Below, piece after piece: positions 34,490 through 45,464 of a stretch of DNA of 64,000 nucleotides. The notes under the pieces were generated by a model. The model searched no databases and was not told the origin of the DNA. It saw only the letters and a program-made list of their open reading frames with translations. The first letter of the stretch is position 1, and each line of letters begins with the position of its first letter. This stretch comes from Mesostigma viride. Its lineage: Eukaryota; Streptophyta; Mesostigmatophyceae; Mesostigmatales; Mesostigmataceae. The stretch is taken from positions 2,447,888 to 2,511,887 of the forward strand of contig RPFO01000253.1 in assembly GCA_009746045.1 (NCBI GenBank). Direction: 5' to 3'. The translations under genes were made by a program, and so were the position numbers.

Positions 34490-34803
34490 TGCCTCGACCT
34501 AACCGTCGGGTGAAAGCCATGGTGGTGCCGGTATTTCGGGCTACAACCTCATCTGTCAACTGTCAGATTCGTAAGCTCCAACGTTTGCTAGATTACCTAC
34601 GCCTCGGCGTTGTGCAATCAGCCCCAACCCCGAATACCCCGAGCAAGCGGCAGGCTCGCATCCTACGCTTGCAGGACAAAATAAATGCGATGAAAAGCAC
34701 TATTTCCTCCGCTTCCCTTCCCCCCTCGATCCGTTCCACCCCCACCTCCACCCACCGCCGCATCCACCCCCATCATCAGTTAACGCCAAGCGCATTGGCG
34801 TGA
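34490..34803 (+). CDS. small basic ORF in the gag-unit leader
   Basis: About 104 codons starting MPRPNRRVKAMVV, basic, with a short helix (NCQIRKLQRLLDYL) and a Ser/Thr/His-rich end. No family is recognised. It lies in what would be the leader, so it may be chance. Confidence 0.25.
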
Positions 34804-35263
34804 TCCTGATTCGGCATATCTCTGCGATTCCAGCGGCACCGGAACGAGTTCATTCCGACAAGTATCAAGAAAGTTATGGCGTTCCGACTTCCCGGTCGCG
34901 CGCGAGCGCGAGCCGGCTGTTCTTCTAAGTCGGACGTGAATATTTGCCGACGCATATGGGGTCGACAGTAATTCCTGGGCTGACAGGAATTAGGTGCTGT
35001 ACCTACGACGGTATTGGATTAATACGTCGTACGCAGGAAATAGGAACCTTAACCTGTGGTCTGTTGGTACCGCAGGCTTAGTCCTGGACTTCTAGGTGCA
35101 GATGCAATAAGTCACTGTGGACTGCGCTCTGTGGTCACTGTGCCTGTATGGCAGACCTACTGTATAGGAACTGGGCGCTGTACAGGTAGTGAATACTGTA
35201 CCGGGGTGTTATTACTGAGCATACCTCTTAGGTTGCTCAGGACTAGCAAGCACAGTGCACAAG

Positions 35264-35270
35264 TATATAA
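35264..35270 (+). promoter_or_regulatory. TATA-like box of the gag unit
   Basis: TATATAA about 300 bp before the first ORF, in a GC-balanced leader. Promoter use is inferred. Confidence 0.4.
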
Positions 35271-35567
35271 ACAATAGGCCAGTGCCATTTGGGCAGATCT
35301 CTTGCGAGCCCGCCTCACGTGTTGTGCCTTGACTTGGCAAGCGCGTGTACAAGCCTCAAGTGTGTGAGCGCTGTAACATTATCCAATTTTAACAAAGCTC
35401 CGTTTCCAACCATATTCACACATTGCTGCATTGCAACCATATCCTTCACATTGCGTTTGCTAGGAACGTTAACTCAAATTACAACCAGTCTCAGCGGAAC
35501 GGCCAGGAGGGTCGTTGCCGGTTGCGGTGTGCAGCGTTGACGACGCGAGGAGCTCGTCCGGTGGTGA

Positions 35568-36488
35568 ATGGTGCAGGAGGAACAACGGCAGCAGGATTTC
35601 CGGTTTCGGCAGTCTGCTGGGGGTTCGATTTCTCCTGAATTGCGTCGTGTCGTTCGAGATCTATCTTTATTGCTTGCAGATCGTCCGCCTGTAAATCGCA
35701 GCTTCGTGCAATTCGTCGACGACCAGGTCGAAGATTGGGAGCGAATTCTGCGGCACGTACAAACCATCGTCATTTCGGAGCACCGGAGCATCGACGACCT
35801 CGAGCAGGAGCTTCACGGTTTGGTCGGCATCCAGACGGTGATTACAGCAGTAGCTGAGCGAGTGCGTGCGGAGTTGGCGGCAAGGCGAGGCGAGGTTGCG
35901 GAGGCAGCTGGCGCAGGGCGACACGAGTTTGTACCGACAGCAGCGGGTGCGGGTTTACCACGTACTTTCGCAGGCGTCATCGGCGACGAGGGTGTTGCAG
36001 CGGGGCCAGTTCGACGTGAACGACGCGGAGCGGAGCATTACAGGTGGCTTGCAGGGGTCGGGGCGACAGCGGAAGCCATCACCGGAGGACAGCGCGCGGC
36101 AAGAGTCGGCAGGTTTCCGGAGCGAGCAAGGGTTCCTTTTCAGGAACTGCCCCAGCCCCTTCGCGTTCGTGTGACGCGTTGGGAGGAGTTTGCACCTCTT
36201 GGGTACGATAGTGACCTTGAGGTGGGAGCAGGGGGTGTCGCTGGGCTAGGCGACGAGACACTTGGCGACCACGAGGTGCCAAGATACAATCCGCGGGGTG
36301 CCAACGACGGGTTGTCACCTGTCTACTATACCAACGGTGACGATTCAGTCATCGCGGGCCGACAGCGGGTCGACGACGGCGCAGCGGGGAGCAGGGTGCC
36401 AGAGCTGATTGTAGTGAGCGACAGCGACGACGACAGCGACAGGGAGAACCAGGACGCGCCTGGGGCCAACCGTGGTGGTCTTGCCTGA
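35568..36488 (+). CDS. 306-residue acidic ORF upstream of gag, unknown
   Basis: An intact frame with ATG. The N-terminal 110 residues are helical and charged (VVRDLSLLLADRPPVNRSF, QVEDWERILRHVQ, DDLEQELHGL). The middle is Gly/Ala/Arg-rich and the C-terminus is acidic (VVSDSDDDSDRENQDA). It lies 100 bp before the gag ORF in the same orientation. The first half resembles a dimerising helical domain, but no named family is recognised. It could be an accessory or N-terminal Gag-type protein. A conserved position before gag would argue for function. Confidence 0.55.
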   Translation: MVQEEQRQQDFRFRQSAGGSISPELRRVVRDLSLLLADRPPVNRSFVQFVDDQVEDWERILRHVQTIVISEHRSIDDLEQELHGLVGIQTVITAVAERVRAELAARRGEVAEAAGAGRHEFVPTAAGAGLPRTFAGVIGDEGVAAGPVRRERRGAEHYRWLAGVGATAEAITGGQRAARVGRFPERARVPFQELPQPLRVRVTRWEEFAPLGYDSDLEVGAGGVAGLGDETLGDHEVPRYNPRGANDGLSPVYYTNGDDSVIAGRQRVDDGAAGSRVPELIVVSDSDDDSDRENQDAPGANRGGLA

Positions 36489-36590
36489 GTGGTAACACTT
36501 GGCACTTTCCTTTCTTGTTCAGTAGCTTATATTGCTTTAATTGCTGCTTGGCCACTTGGCTGGCTGTAGCAGATCTGAACAGAGGCCATC

Positions 36591-37778
36591 ATGGATGATG
36601 GAGCTATCAACCAACAAGCGGGCTTTATGGGCTTCGCGCGGCGCGGCGCTGGGATGGATGGACGAGATGGACGCGATGGACGCGGTGGACGCGATGGACG
36701 CGGGGACGGCCAGGCGCTGGGAGACCAGGCTGAGGTGCCAGATAATCAGAGCCAAGGATCGCAGGGCGGTCAGAACGCGCCAGCCGCAGATCAAGCGGCT
36801 CCTAAGCGACCGACCGTGGCTGAGGGGTACGCGGTGCTAGGCCAGTTTCAGTCCATCAAGGACAATTGGCAGCCCCGGGATGCTGAGAGGATGTTAGAGG
36901 ACATGAACTTGTACACGGAGATATACACCGGTGACAAGCTTCGCATCCTGGCGTCTAGTGCCTACATAAGGCAGTCGGCGAGGCGGCTGTTCAAGTTTGT
37001 TCGGGAGCGACACGCGGCGGGGGACACCTGGGCGGCGTTTATGACGCGACTCAGGGTGTTCCTGAGTGACAAGAGGACCATAGATGGGTCCCACCTGAAG
37101 CAAGAATACCTGGACTACAAGCCCATCAAGGGGCAGCTAGTGGTCCACGCCTTTGAAGACTTCGTCAAGCTGAGGGAGGACGCCATGGCCAAGGGCTTCT
37201 TCGTCGCAGATCGGATGGCCATGGGCGACTTTCTCAAGTCGCTGCAGCTGGATCCGGTCACCATGGATAATGTGACCATCCACATGCGACAGGTCCATGG
37301 CTGGGCAGCCATGACGGACCAGTTGTATGAGTGTTTCAGCGGCAAGTACGTGGGTGGTAAGCGCCCTCGTCAGGGTGATGAGGAGGCCACTGAACCCACG
37401 GTTAAGTCCATGAGGGGATCGGGCCACGGGGGCCCAGCGCCCTCGAGAGGGCCTGAGACCTCTTCAAGGGGTCGAGGAAGGTCCAGGAGGGGGCGTGACA
37501 GAAGGGCTGGACGGGGGACCCCGCCGAAGTCGGGACATCCACAGTCCCAGTTTGACTTCAAGAGGGTGGGTGGTCCTCCCAAGGCTGGGCCCAGCAGTGG
37601 GACCTCACGGGACATCAGTCAGGTGGAATGTTATTTCTGCCAGGGGAAGGGTCACTTCAGGAATGAGTGTCCCTCGTACCTGAGGCAGGAAGGTCAGAGC
37701 AAGCCAGCTCAGGGTGGCAGCAAGGACAAGGCTGGTCCATCCCAGGATAAGGGCAAGGGCAAGGCTGCTGATCATTGA
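36591..37778 (+). CDS. Gag-like protein with CCHC zinc knuckle
   Basis: 395 residues, intact. The N-terminus holds GRDGRDGRGG-type repeats made by a GATGGACGC DNA repeat (36651-36710). The central part is capsid-like and helical (YIRQSARRLFKFVRER, AFEDFVKLREDAM, MAMGDFLKSLQLD), as in Ty3-type Gag. An Arg/Gly-rich stretch follows, then CYFCQGKGHFRNEC (C-X2-C-X4-H-X4-C) and a Lys-rich tail. It would bind and package element RNA. The stop is at 37776-37778, and the insertion ends almost at once, so no pol follows. Confidence 0.8.
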   Translation: MDDGAINQQAGFMGFARRGAGMDGRDGRDGRGGRDGRGDGQALGDQAEVPDNQSQGSQGGQNAPAADQAAPKRPTVAEGYAVLGQFQSIKDNWQPRDAERMLEDMNLYTEIYTGDKLRILASSAYIRQSARRLFKFVRERHAAGDTWAAFMTRLRVFLSDKRTIDGSHLKQEYLDYKPIKGQLVVHAFEDFVKLREDAMAKGFFVADRMAMGDFLKSLQLDPVTMDNVTIHMRQVHGWAAMTDQLYECFSGKYVGGKRPRQGDEEATEPTVKSMRGSGHGGPAPSRGPETSSRGRGRSRRGRDRRAGRGTPPKSGHPQSQFDFKRVGGPPKAGPSSGTSRDISQVECYFCQGKGHFRNECPSYLRQEGQSKPAQGGSKDKAGPSQDKGKGKAADH

Positions 37779-38482
37779 CTTGAGCCTGCATCAAAGCCCA
37801 GCTCCTCGACCTCGACCAACGCCTTCAAGCTAGCCAACGCCAACGCCCTTGAGAGCTTAATTGCATGACACCGCCGGCCTCACCGCCCAGGCGGTGAAGG
37901 ACATCGCCGCCCAGCCGGCGCCTGCTGGCCCGGCCAGCGATGCTCCCTCCATCTGGGCGGACTTGCTTATGTAAGCAGCACACCACCTCCACCACCTCCA
38001 CCATCTCGGCACAACTCAAGCAACAAGCCCTCGACCTTCGCGAGGAAGCCGACATCGCCCGGCGCAGCCACAATGTCATCGTCAAGCACTTCGACCAGCC
38101 GGCAGGTGAGACCTCCACGAGCCTTCTTGAGGCATTTAAGCGCGACATTTTTGCCCCCATGCTACTCACTGGTGACTGAGCTGGACATGTCGGCTGTCCG
38201 CCTCCCCCGCGCGCGGGGGAAGGCTGGCCCGGCACCCGTGCTCCTCACCTTTAAGTACATGGCGGACAAGCTGTCGTTCCTTAAATGCCGCAAGAAGCTC
38301 TCGGAGACTCGCTTCACGCTGGACGACGACTTGACCCTGGCCCAGCAACAGCGGCGACGCGAGCTATGGCCGACCTACCTCCAGCTCTGGCAGAGCGCAC
38401 GGGGGAAGCCGGTATACTGGAGGGGGGCGGTCATCCACGTTGACCACAAGCCCTGGCAGCCCCCTCCTGCCACCTCAGACTA

Positions 38483-41290
38483 GGAATATATATTAAATAT
38501 ATAATTACTTACAGCAGAGTGAAATCACTCAAACCAAAGCAAACGCCCAGCTATAAACCTATGTACAGAGCCATGTCAAAGCTCTATACTACGATAAGAC
38601 CAATGGAAACGCCTAACGGGAGGAACCTAATAGCCCTGCTGCACCGCAAAATCAGCCCGCGTACGGCGGAGCATGATGTCAGCCATGGCCCGAGTCAGCG
38701 CCACCGACAAGCGCTGACGCCAATATGATGTCCAGGTCCGCGCCGACCATGGGGCCCGCTGGCCCTCCAGGTCCAGCCGGTCCTCCCGGAGCCGGCAACA
38801 CTCCTTGAAGAAGGCGGAGGTCAGGGGCCCCATGGCCCCAAACTCCTCCAGGACAAAGGGCACCACACGATGGTGCCCGACGTCGCCGTAGGCCAGGAGC
38901 TTGGCCCGCTCCGCCCGGTCCGCCGTGTAACCTGCCGTGAGGGAGGCCCCAGCCACGTGGCTAAGAGCCAAGGGCCGCGCCACGGAAACGTCAATAAGCA
39001 GATGCCGGCCACCCCCCTCAAAGTCCAGCACCACGATGTCAGGCCGGTGCATGGTTGGGGGAATAGAAGGCAGCGCCATCCGCATCCTCGGACCGGATGT
39101 TCGCGTGGGGGAAAACCGACCGAATCATGGCGAGCACCACCGTCAGGAGGACAGTGTGCAAATACAAATACCAATTCTGATTCTGTTGGCCCCCCATGCA
39201 GGCAAGGTAGTGAGTCCCCGTGGGATCCAGCGGCTGCCCACAGCTACCACAAGGCCGCCCGGCCGGAACAAGAGGCTGCGGGGCAAATAGCTGGTGCCGG
39301 AGCGCCACCGAGTAGTGGCTGGGAGCCAAGGCGAATGGGGGGGCCATGGGAAGAGCACGAAGGTACGCCGAGCCCACACTCCGCAAGGAAAGCGAGAACA
39401 GCCACGCACGTCCCTGGGCGTTGAGGTCTGCAAAAAGAGCAATCCAATCAGCCGTGTGCAGAATACCCGCGTAGGTTTTCTGGTGTTTATCGATGACGCG
39501 AGCAGGGAATGCGGCGGGAGATTGAACGGAGGCCGGACCGAGGGAGTGCCGCGAGGGAGGTGGCGCTGTACCGCCTGAGCGGCACGGACGGGAGAACAGG
39601 CCTGCTGGATCTCAGCATAGGCCTCCTGGATGGCGGTGACGAAGGGCAAAGGGCTGCTGGGGTCCAGGAGGTCAGGCGCTGCCGTTGCCAAAAGGGGCAG
39701 GAGCCGGCAGCTTTCCGCCCACGACTGAGCGACGGAGCCCAAAAATGCTGCTGGGGCCAGCCGGGCGGCACGAGTCAGACCACAGCCACCCATCCGTGCA
39801 GGCAGGGAGGCAATGCGAATAGCATGTGGCGGGAGGTCGGGGCCCGGGACCAGCTGCGCCAAGGCCGACTGGATGCGCTCGTCGTGGCCCTCGGCGGCCA
39901 GCCGGACCTGAGCCGGAAGAGCGCCCCGGAGCCAGTGAACGACGCGAGGGTGAGCGCAAAACCACAGAAGCAGACCCTTGGTCTGCGAATCATGAAGGCG
40001 CGCAATCAAGGGCAGTACCTCAGTGCGTGCCTCGAGGGCGGCCCGCAGAGCATCGATGACAAACGCGGGGTCGCCAACCGGAACGCCGAGGACATCCAAC
40101 CCATGGAGGCGCTCGTCCCGGCCCAAGATCTGGGGCGGAAAGCCGGAGCAATCACCTTGGGGCGAGTACACCGCGCACTTGGCCAGGGTCAGCTGGAGGT
40201 TGATGTCGGCCACCGCAGTCTGCAGTGCCAGCAGAGCCGCGGTGGTGTCCGGCACAGGGCCCAGAAGGTAGATATCATCCAAGTAGGCCTGAATAGCGAC
40301 CGCCGGGTGGGCAGCATGGACCGCTTGGAGGCAACCCTGGAGGGGGGCGGCAAAGTACAGGGGTCCCAGGGGGTCCCCTTGCTGGTACGTGCCCGACCGC
40401 GACAGCAGGCCGCCGCGAGTGCCGTCCTCCATGATGTGAACCAGTTGGCCGGGCTGGCCGTAGCACACGGCTGTCCAAGCGTACAAGTCCTCGAAGGACT
40501 CCAGGACGGCCGCAAACATGCTGGCGCAGTGGCGCGGGACAGACTGTTGAACGCGTTGTGGCAGTCGACCTTGACGACAGCGTGGGTGGGGTGGGCCTCG
40601 AGGTAGGCCTGCACCGAATGGATGAGGATATCCGCCCCGCCTGGAGTCGTCACCCCCAGCTGGGCCGCCACCGAGGTCTCACCCGCTGCGAGGGGCGGGC
40701 AGAAAAAGGCACGGAGCTCGGGCGCCTTTTGGCGGCAGATCACTTTGCCCACGAGCTTGCGGAGCACCTCACCGCAGGCGATCGGGCGCACCTTGCCCTC
40801 CGGGGGGGGCAAGACACCCTTGAGCAGAGCAAGGAGGCGAGCGCCCGCTAACCACTCGCGCGCAGCGGGAGGAACGCGACCAGCTGCCAGGTCAATGAGG
40901 GTGTCAAAGAGAATGTCCTCGCCCCCATGCCCCACCAGGACCTCCAAGTGCTCGTAGCGCCAGCCCGACGGCCCGGTAGAGGAAGCCCGCGGGACCGCAC
41001 GCATCACCTCCAGGAAGCAGTCGCGGTCCAGCCGGAGGGGGGCCGGCAGGGGGTCCGGCACGGGCAGCTGGAATCCGGGCTCCGCAGGGTGAAGAGCCTC
41101 CAAGGCCGCCAGGGTAGCCGCATTGGCGGGGGCCAGCTTGGCCATTTCCAAGCGGGTCATGGCCCGGCTGAGCTGCCCCTCGCGGACGAGGCGGATGACG
41201 TCGGCGGCCACCCGCTCGAAGTTGACCTCCCCCGACAGCCGGGCCGTGCGCGGGGGCGGCACGCCAAACAGCCCCTCCCAGTCCCATTAT
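38483..41290 (-). mobile_element. RLE LINE copy 2, 5'-truncated
   Basis: Its 3' end matches 6827-6960 and its 5' end corresponds to about 4186 of copy 1. It is inserted in the (AT)n stretch of a family-A 3' UTR just after the ORF stop, leaving a short ATATATA-type duplication (about 38485-38491 and 41288-41295). 5' truncation is normal for target-primed insertion. Confidence 0.88.
38627..41285 (-). pseudogene. RLE LINE RT and endonuclease, copy 2
   Basis: It starts in the pre-RT region (GVPPPRTARLSGEVNF) and ends at the same QQGY stop as copy 1. RT motifs A, B and C and the RPDIVVLDF..LIDVSV endonuclease core are present. It is in frame where copy 1 is broken (4340 and 4665 equivalents) but has its own changes near 40530 (an 8-base difference in ASMF), 40390 (a 2-base gain in GTYQQGD), 39545 and 39045. 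The two copies are over 95% alike by eye, so both came from a recently active source. Confidence 0.85.
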
Positions 41291-41750
41291 ATATACCAGT
41301 AGTGTAGATTAGTAAGGCTTAGCCTAGCATGTGGCCCACGCGCATGTGCGCCCATAATGGCCCCCATGGATGATGCCTTCAACATTTAGCCACGCTATGT
41401 CTATAATGGGACCCCCATGGATGTTGCCGGCATTAAGAATTTAGCCATGCTATGCCTATGCAGAGAGATACTCTCTGTTGAGACGCCATGCCCTCGCCCT
41501 TGTATAGCCATGATGATCTTCCCCCACATGGCATGCATTATGTATGCTCCCCCTTAGCTGGGCATAGCGTGATAGACCGTGAGGGTGCGGGTGCCCTGGT
41601 GCACCTAGAGCAAGGGTAGCTTACATTCCCACCCTTGCATGAAGTAGCCTAGGATGTATTAAAAGCCATATGCCCCTTCTCAGGGATATGTGCTACATTG
41701 ACTCCCAACGGAGTGATGTTCCTAATTAATTAATTAATTAATTAATTAAT
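41291..41750 (+). repeat. family-A 3' UTR and TTAA tail, right of LINE copy 2
   Basis: The remainder of the plus-strand element 3' UTR. It holds the ACTCC-CAAC-GGAGT hairpin at 41701-41714 and seven TTAA units. Confidence 0.85.
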
Positions 41751-42188
41751 CCCTGAGAAGCTAGGGGCATATGGTTTTTAAAACATTCTGAGCTACAACC
41801 TGCAGGCGGGGGATGTAATCATATAAACTGCCACACGCCCTGATCAAGCATTCCGGCCCCACCGTCTAGGTCATCTAGTCGCTCTACACGTAAGCCAGCC
41901 ATAATTTCAATGCACAAGCGGATACACATTTCCATCACCATTCATCTTCATCATCCTGAACGACTCGAACACGCGGACAAGATAACGGCAGGCTCGAGCT
42001 ACCATGGTCCGGATTCTCCCGATTTCTGGCCTGCGCTGGTTGTCTCCTTGATGTAAACTGCCACCTATACTCGGGGTGCACGAGGTGCACCTGCACAACC
42101 ATGCATGATGTATCATGCCGAAAGGGCCTGGCATGGGGTGAAAGATGATTATGGCTAGGCAATGGCTAGGCGGCATGGCGTCTCAGCA
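41751..42188 (-). repeat. diverged family-A 3' UTR, target of the CACTA element
   Basis: Begins with the duplicated CCCTGAGAA and the CTAGGGGCATATGG block, and ends GGCGTCTCAGCA at the CACTA insertion. The expected continuation (GAGAGTAACTC) appears at 63091. Confidence 0.75.
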
Positions 42189-42540
42189 CACTAGGAACTC
42201 GGCTTTGAGAATGGGTGAGAAATGGTGAGAAAAAGGGTGAGAAAGGTGAGAAAAAGGGTGAGAAATGGGTGAGAATGGGTGAGAAAGGTGAGAAAAAAGG
42301 GTGAGAATGGGGTGAGAATGGGTGAGAAAACACGTTTCTCACCCGGGTGAGATTGCCCCAAAAAGGTGAAAAAAGGGGAAAAACGTGAGAAAAATCTCAA
42401 AAAACAGGACGTGAGATAAGTGAGAAAAACGGGAGGTGTGAAACGTGAGAAAAGTGAGAAAATCAGGACGTGAGAAAAGTGAGAAAAGTGAGAAAAACAG
42501 GACGTGAGAAAAGTGAGAAAAGTGAGAAAACACAGCGCTG
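42189..42540 (+). repeat. left subterminal TGAGAAA array
   Basis: About 30 GTGAGAAA-like words in both spacings, starting just inside the terminal repeat. In CACTA elements such subterminal motifs bind the TnpA-type protein. Confidence 0.85.
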
Positions 42541-43715
42541 AAAAACACACCCATAATGCAATATGCTGGCAGCCATGCACATGCAGGCAGTGCCAGTAAC
42601 AACCGCTGTTCAAAACAGCACGAACAATCATGATTTTTTCATTAAATGTTTGAATAATTTTAATGTTTACAGCTGCAAGAACCCGTTGAGTCAACTATTC
42701 AACACTGTTACGGCGTTATGTACATCTTCGGCATTCAATGCCTGCTCAACACATGCAGTCTGTTATGGCGTTATGACATCTTCGGCATTCAATGCCTTTC
42801 ATCAAATACTATATATGGCAGCTAGCTAACAAAGCAGGCCGCTCGACAGGGCGTCACATGCTGACTTTTTATTCTCGTGGTGCCTGCAAGAAATCAAGCA
42901 AACCGACACAATATATGCAAGAGGAAAAGAAATCAGATCCTTGACATAGATGTAAGCGTTCTACAATGATCTTGAGCTCATCACCACCTAACAATCCATG
43001 CAGCAAATGTGTATGGCAAATCAAACCAAGCAACATACAATTCCACACATCCATGCATGCAAGAGGGGAAAAAAAAACAGGCCCTTGCAGATAAACATCT
43101 ATACCTTCAAATGCCAAAAACATGACACCTATAATTCCCCCCCAAATGAAAGCAGTGCAGCTAACCTTGGATGGTGATGCAACTGACGACGCCGATGACA
43201 TGGTATCGTCATCGGCGTCGTCAGTGTCAGTCCTCCCACCACGTTGTTCCTCGAAGGCGGTCCAGTTTACCTGCAAGTAAGAGGCATACAAGGAAGTCAA
43301 CTAAATCATGTTCAGGAAAACTTAATTGCAGAAAAAAGATGCTGTCAATAAATGGCGATTTTTATAGCGGAACAAAACAGTTCAGAAATCATAGGGGGAA
43401 AAACAACATTTGAAACCTAATCAGCCAACATAATTTACCATGATTACATGAACAACAATATGGCATGCATACAAGATGCAAACAACTTATTTTTAGGCAC
43501 GACTAAAAAGGTATACTTACCGATGTCATCCCCGTTGCCGTCGAGTGTCGATAGTCGCAGTACCCTGCTGCCGGGCGCGAACAAGGGCCTTTTGTTTTGC
43601 TAGGAGGGCTTCTAGCCTGGCCAGTTCTCGCTCTGCCTCCTTCAAATCCGGCTCGAGCTCCATATCCACGTCGCTGAATTCCAGTTTAGCAGGCGCAACC
43701 GACAGCACCGTCGGC

Positions 43716-44030
43716 GTGGCGACCTCCGCCTTGGCCTGCGCCGCTGGCAGCCGGCGTGGCGACCTCCGCCTTGGCCTGCGCCGCTGGCAGCCGGCGTGGC
43801 GACCTCCGCCTTGGCCTGCGCCGCTGGCAGCCGGCGTGGCGACCTCCGCCTTGGCCTGCGCCGCTGCCGGCGTGGCGACCTCCGCCTTGGCCTGCGCCGC
43901 TGCCGGCGTGGCGACCTCCGCCTTGGCCTGCGCCGCTGCCGGCGTGGCGACCTCCGCCTTGGCCTGCGCCGCTGCCGGCGTGGCGACCTCCGCTTTGGCC
44001 TGCGCCGCCGCCGCCGTGGCAACCTCCGCC
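43716..44030 (-). repeat. coding minisatellite, 40-bp x3 then 36-bp x5
   Basis: GTGGCGACCTCCGCC recurs at 43716, 43756, 43796, 43836, 43872, 43908, 43944, 43980 and 44016 (the last with GTGGCAACC). Units of 36 bp encode AEVATPAAAQAK. The 40-bp units carry four extra bases, but three of them add 12, so the reading frame is restored. Confidence 0.95.
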
Positions 44031-44737
44031 TAGGCTTTCTCCACAGCAGGCGTCGTGACTACCACCTTTGTCCCTGCCTTTGCCTCGCTGCCCTGCACCG
44101 CAGCCCCAGCCACAACTCCCTTCGCACGCTTCACAGGCACCTGCTGCGCGGACTCCTCCACCTGTCTCTTTTTCACCGGATCCTGCATGTTGGTGGGGTC
44201 CACAGAGGCAGCAGCCTTCACGGCTGCTTGGGACCGCTTGAGGACTCGGTACGCCGTCATGTCCTCGGGGTACACTCCATCAAGAGCCACCCAAGCACAT
44301 ATTTCCTTGCTGTTCTCGTCTTGGGGGAGGTCATTGAGGGCGAGCTCGTAAGTCTTGCTTGCGCCGTCATGCTCGACGAACAGGATTGAGTGTGGGATCT
44401 TCCTTTTCTTGTTGATGGAGCAGACTTTACCAAACTCCCAGATCCACTCATCCCGGTCCTTCTTAGGGTCCTCTAGGAGAAACCGCACGGCGATGAACAT
44501 CCCGATTTTCGGCTGGGCATCCTTTCGGATGGTGGCCACGCGGCTGAGCTGCGGCAGAAAGTGACCAAGGCCCAGGTCGAGGGGGGTACCGCGTTCCTTT
44601 TTTATTTGGGGCTCCCGTTCCTTCTTGAGTTTCTTTGGCGGCACATCAGGTTTCTTCTCTACTTTGTTCTTTTGCGTCTTTGGAATGAACGGCGCCGCGG
44701 CCTCGGCTGCCGGCTCCCGGCCCCTCGATCGGCCTGG

Positions 44738-44905
44738 GCTGCCGGCGCCGCGGCCTTGGGTGCCGGCGCCGCGGCCTTGGCTGCCGGCGCCGCGGCCTTG
44801 GGTGCCGGCGCCGCGGCCTTGGCTGCCGGCGCCGCGGCCTTGGCTGCCGGCGCCGCGGCCTTGGCTGCCGGCGCCGCGGCCTTGGCTGCCGGCGCCGCGG
44901 TTTCT
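44738..44905 (-). repeat. 21-bp coding repeat (KAAAPAA)
   Basis: About eight units encode KAAAPAA or KAAAPAP. A frame change lies just beyond, near 44720. Confidence 0.85.
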
Positions 44906-45255
44906 GCGGCGGGGGGAGCCGACGTGGCCGAGGGGGAAGCGGCCACGGCAAGGACAGGGTTCCTTGGTGGCACAGGGGGCGGCGCCATGATATAGACGAC
45001 CGACTGTTCTGAAGCTGTTGCCGCCTTTGCAGATTGTTCAAGTGCAGCTAGCCTTGCCCGGAGGAGGGCGATTTCCTGCTGCTGGGGCTCAGGGTGTTCT
45101 CGACCTGCGCATGCCACAATTTCGGGGAAACGGACACAACCAACTAGGTACAAAAGTTAGAGGACGTGATTTCTTGAGCTATTTGCTCATCTGACATGGG
45201 GGCGCTTGAAAATGGCAAAGGCAAAGCGGAGCCCGCCGCCTTTAGGCGGGCGTAA

Positions 45256-45464
45256 CAGGTTGGTGGTGTGCTGGCATGCATAAATAAATGGGGTGGGGTG
45301 CTGGCATGCATAAATGAATGGGGTGGGGTGCTGGCATGCATAAATGAATGGGGTGGGGTGCTGCATGGCATGCATAAATGAATGGGGTGGGGTGCTGGCA
45401 TGCATAAATGAATGGGGTGGGGTGCTGGCATGCATAAATAAATGGGGTGGGGTGCTGGCATGGA
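45256..45464 (+). repeat. 30-bp tandem repeat in an intron of the CACTA second gene
   Basis: Seven units of ATAAATGAATGGGGTGGGG plus TGCTGGCATGC, one with an added GCAT. It lies between exons 2 and 3. Confidence 0.95.

Larger units (their letters stand above)
34479..37789 (+). mobile_element. gag-bearing unit without pol, nested in the ORF1-like gene
   Basis: A 3.3-kb insertion that starts TGACACTAGG and ends ten bases after the gag stop codon. It has a 1.1-kb leader with two strong hairpins (34969-34992; 35004-35031) and a TATATAA box (35264-35270), then two ORFs. No protease, RT, integrase or second terminal repeat is present. Only a 3-bp CAT is shared at the borders. It could be a truncated LTR element or a gag-only non-autonomous unit. 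Confidence 0.7.
33792..38482 (+). pseudogene. family-A ORF1-like protein split by a 3.3-kb insertion
   Basis: 5' part 33792-34478 (head, DLCLHLHDINRL block, DGEIWAPSISAPTLRSILTE). 3' part 37790-38482 (KAQLLDLDQRLQA-type helix, RRSHNVIVKHFDQ, LPRARGKAGPAPVLLTF, DDLTLAQQQRRRELWP). The break falls inside the codons for ADIK: the left side ends GCCGACAT and the right side resumes CATCAAAGCC, as read from the unbroken copy at 11690-11720. Further single-base breaks lie near 33960, 37975 and 38178. Confidence 0.82.
33600..41750 (+). mobile_element. family-A element with 9-bp TSD, carrying two nested inserts
   Basis: Bounded by CCCTGAGAA at 33591-33599 and 41751-41759, and ending in a long TTAA tail (41723-41750). 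The element proper is one leader monomer (about 33650-33791), an ORF split by the gag unit at 34479-37789, and a 3' UTR split by the RLE LINE at 38483-41290. Removing the two inserts leaves about 2 kb, the normal size of a family-A unit. It sits in antisense orientation inside another family-A 3' UTR. Confidence 0.88.

Noticed and set aside
42191-42694. Phe/Leu/Ser repeat proteins (FLTFLT type) on the minus strand
   Set aside because: They are translations of the TGAGAAA subterminal array of the CACTA element, not genes.
43545-44389. Long plus-strand frames over the CACTA second gene
   Set aside because: They are shadows of the 36/40-bp repeats. The minus strand has the coils, splice sites and family-consistent layout.
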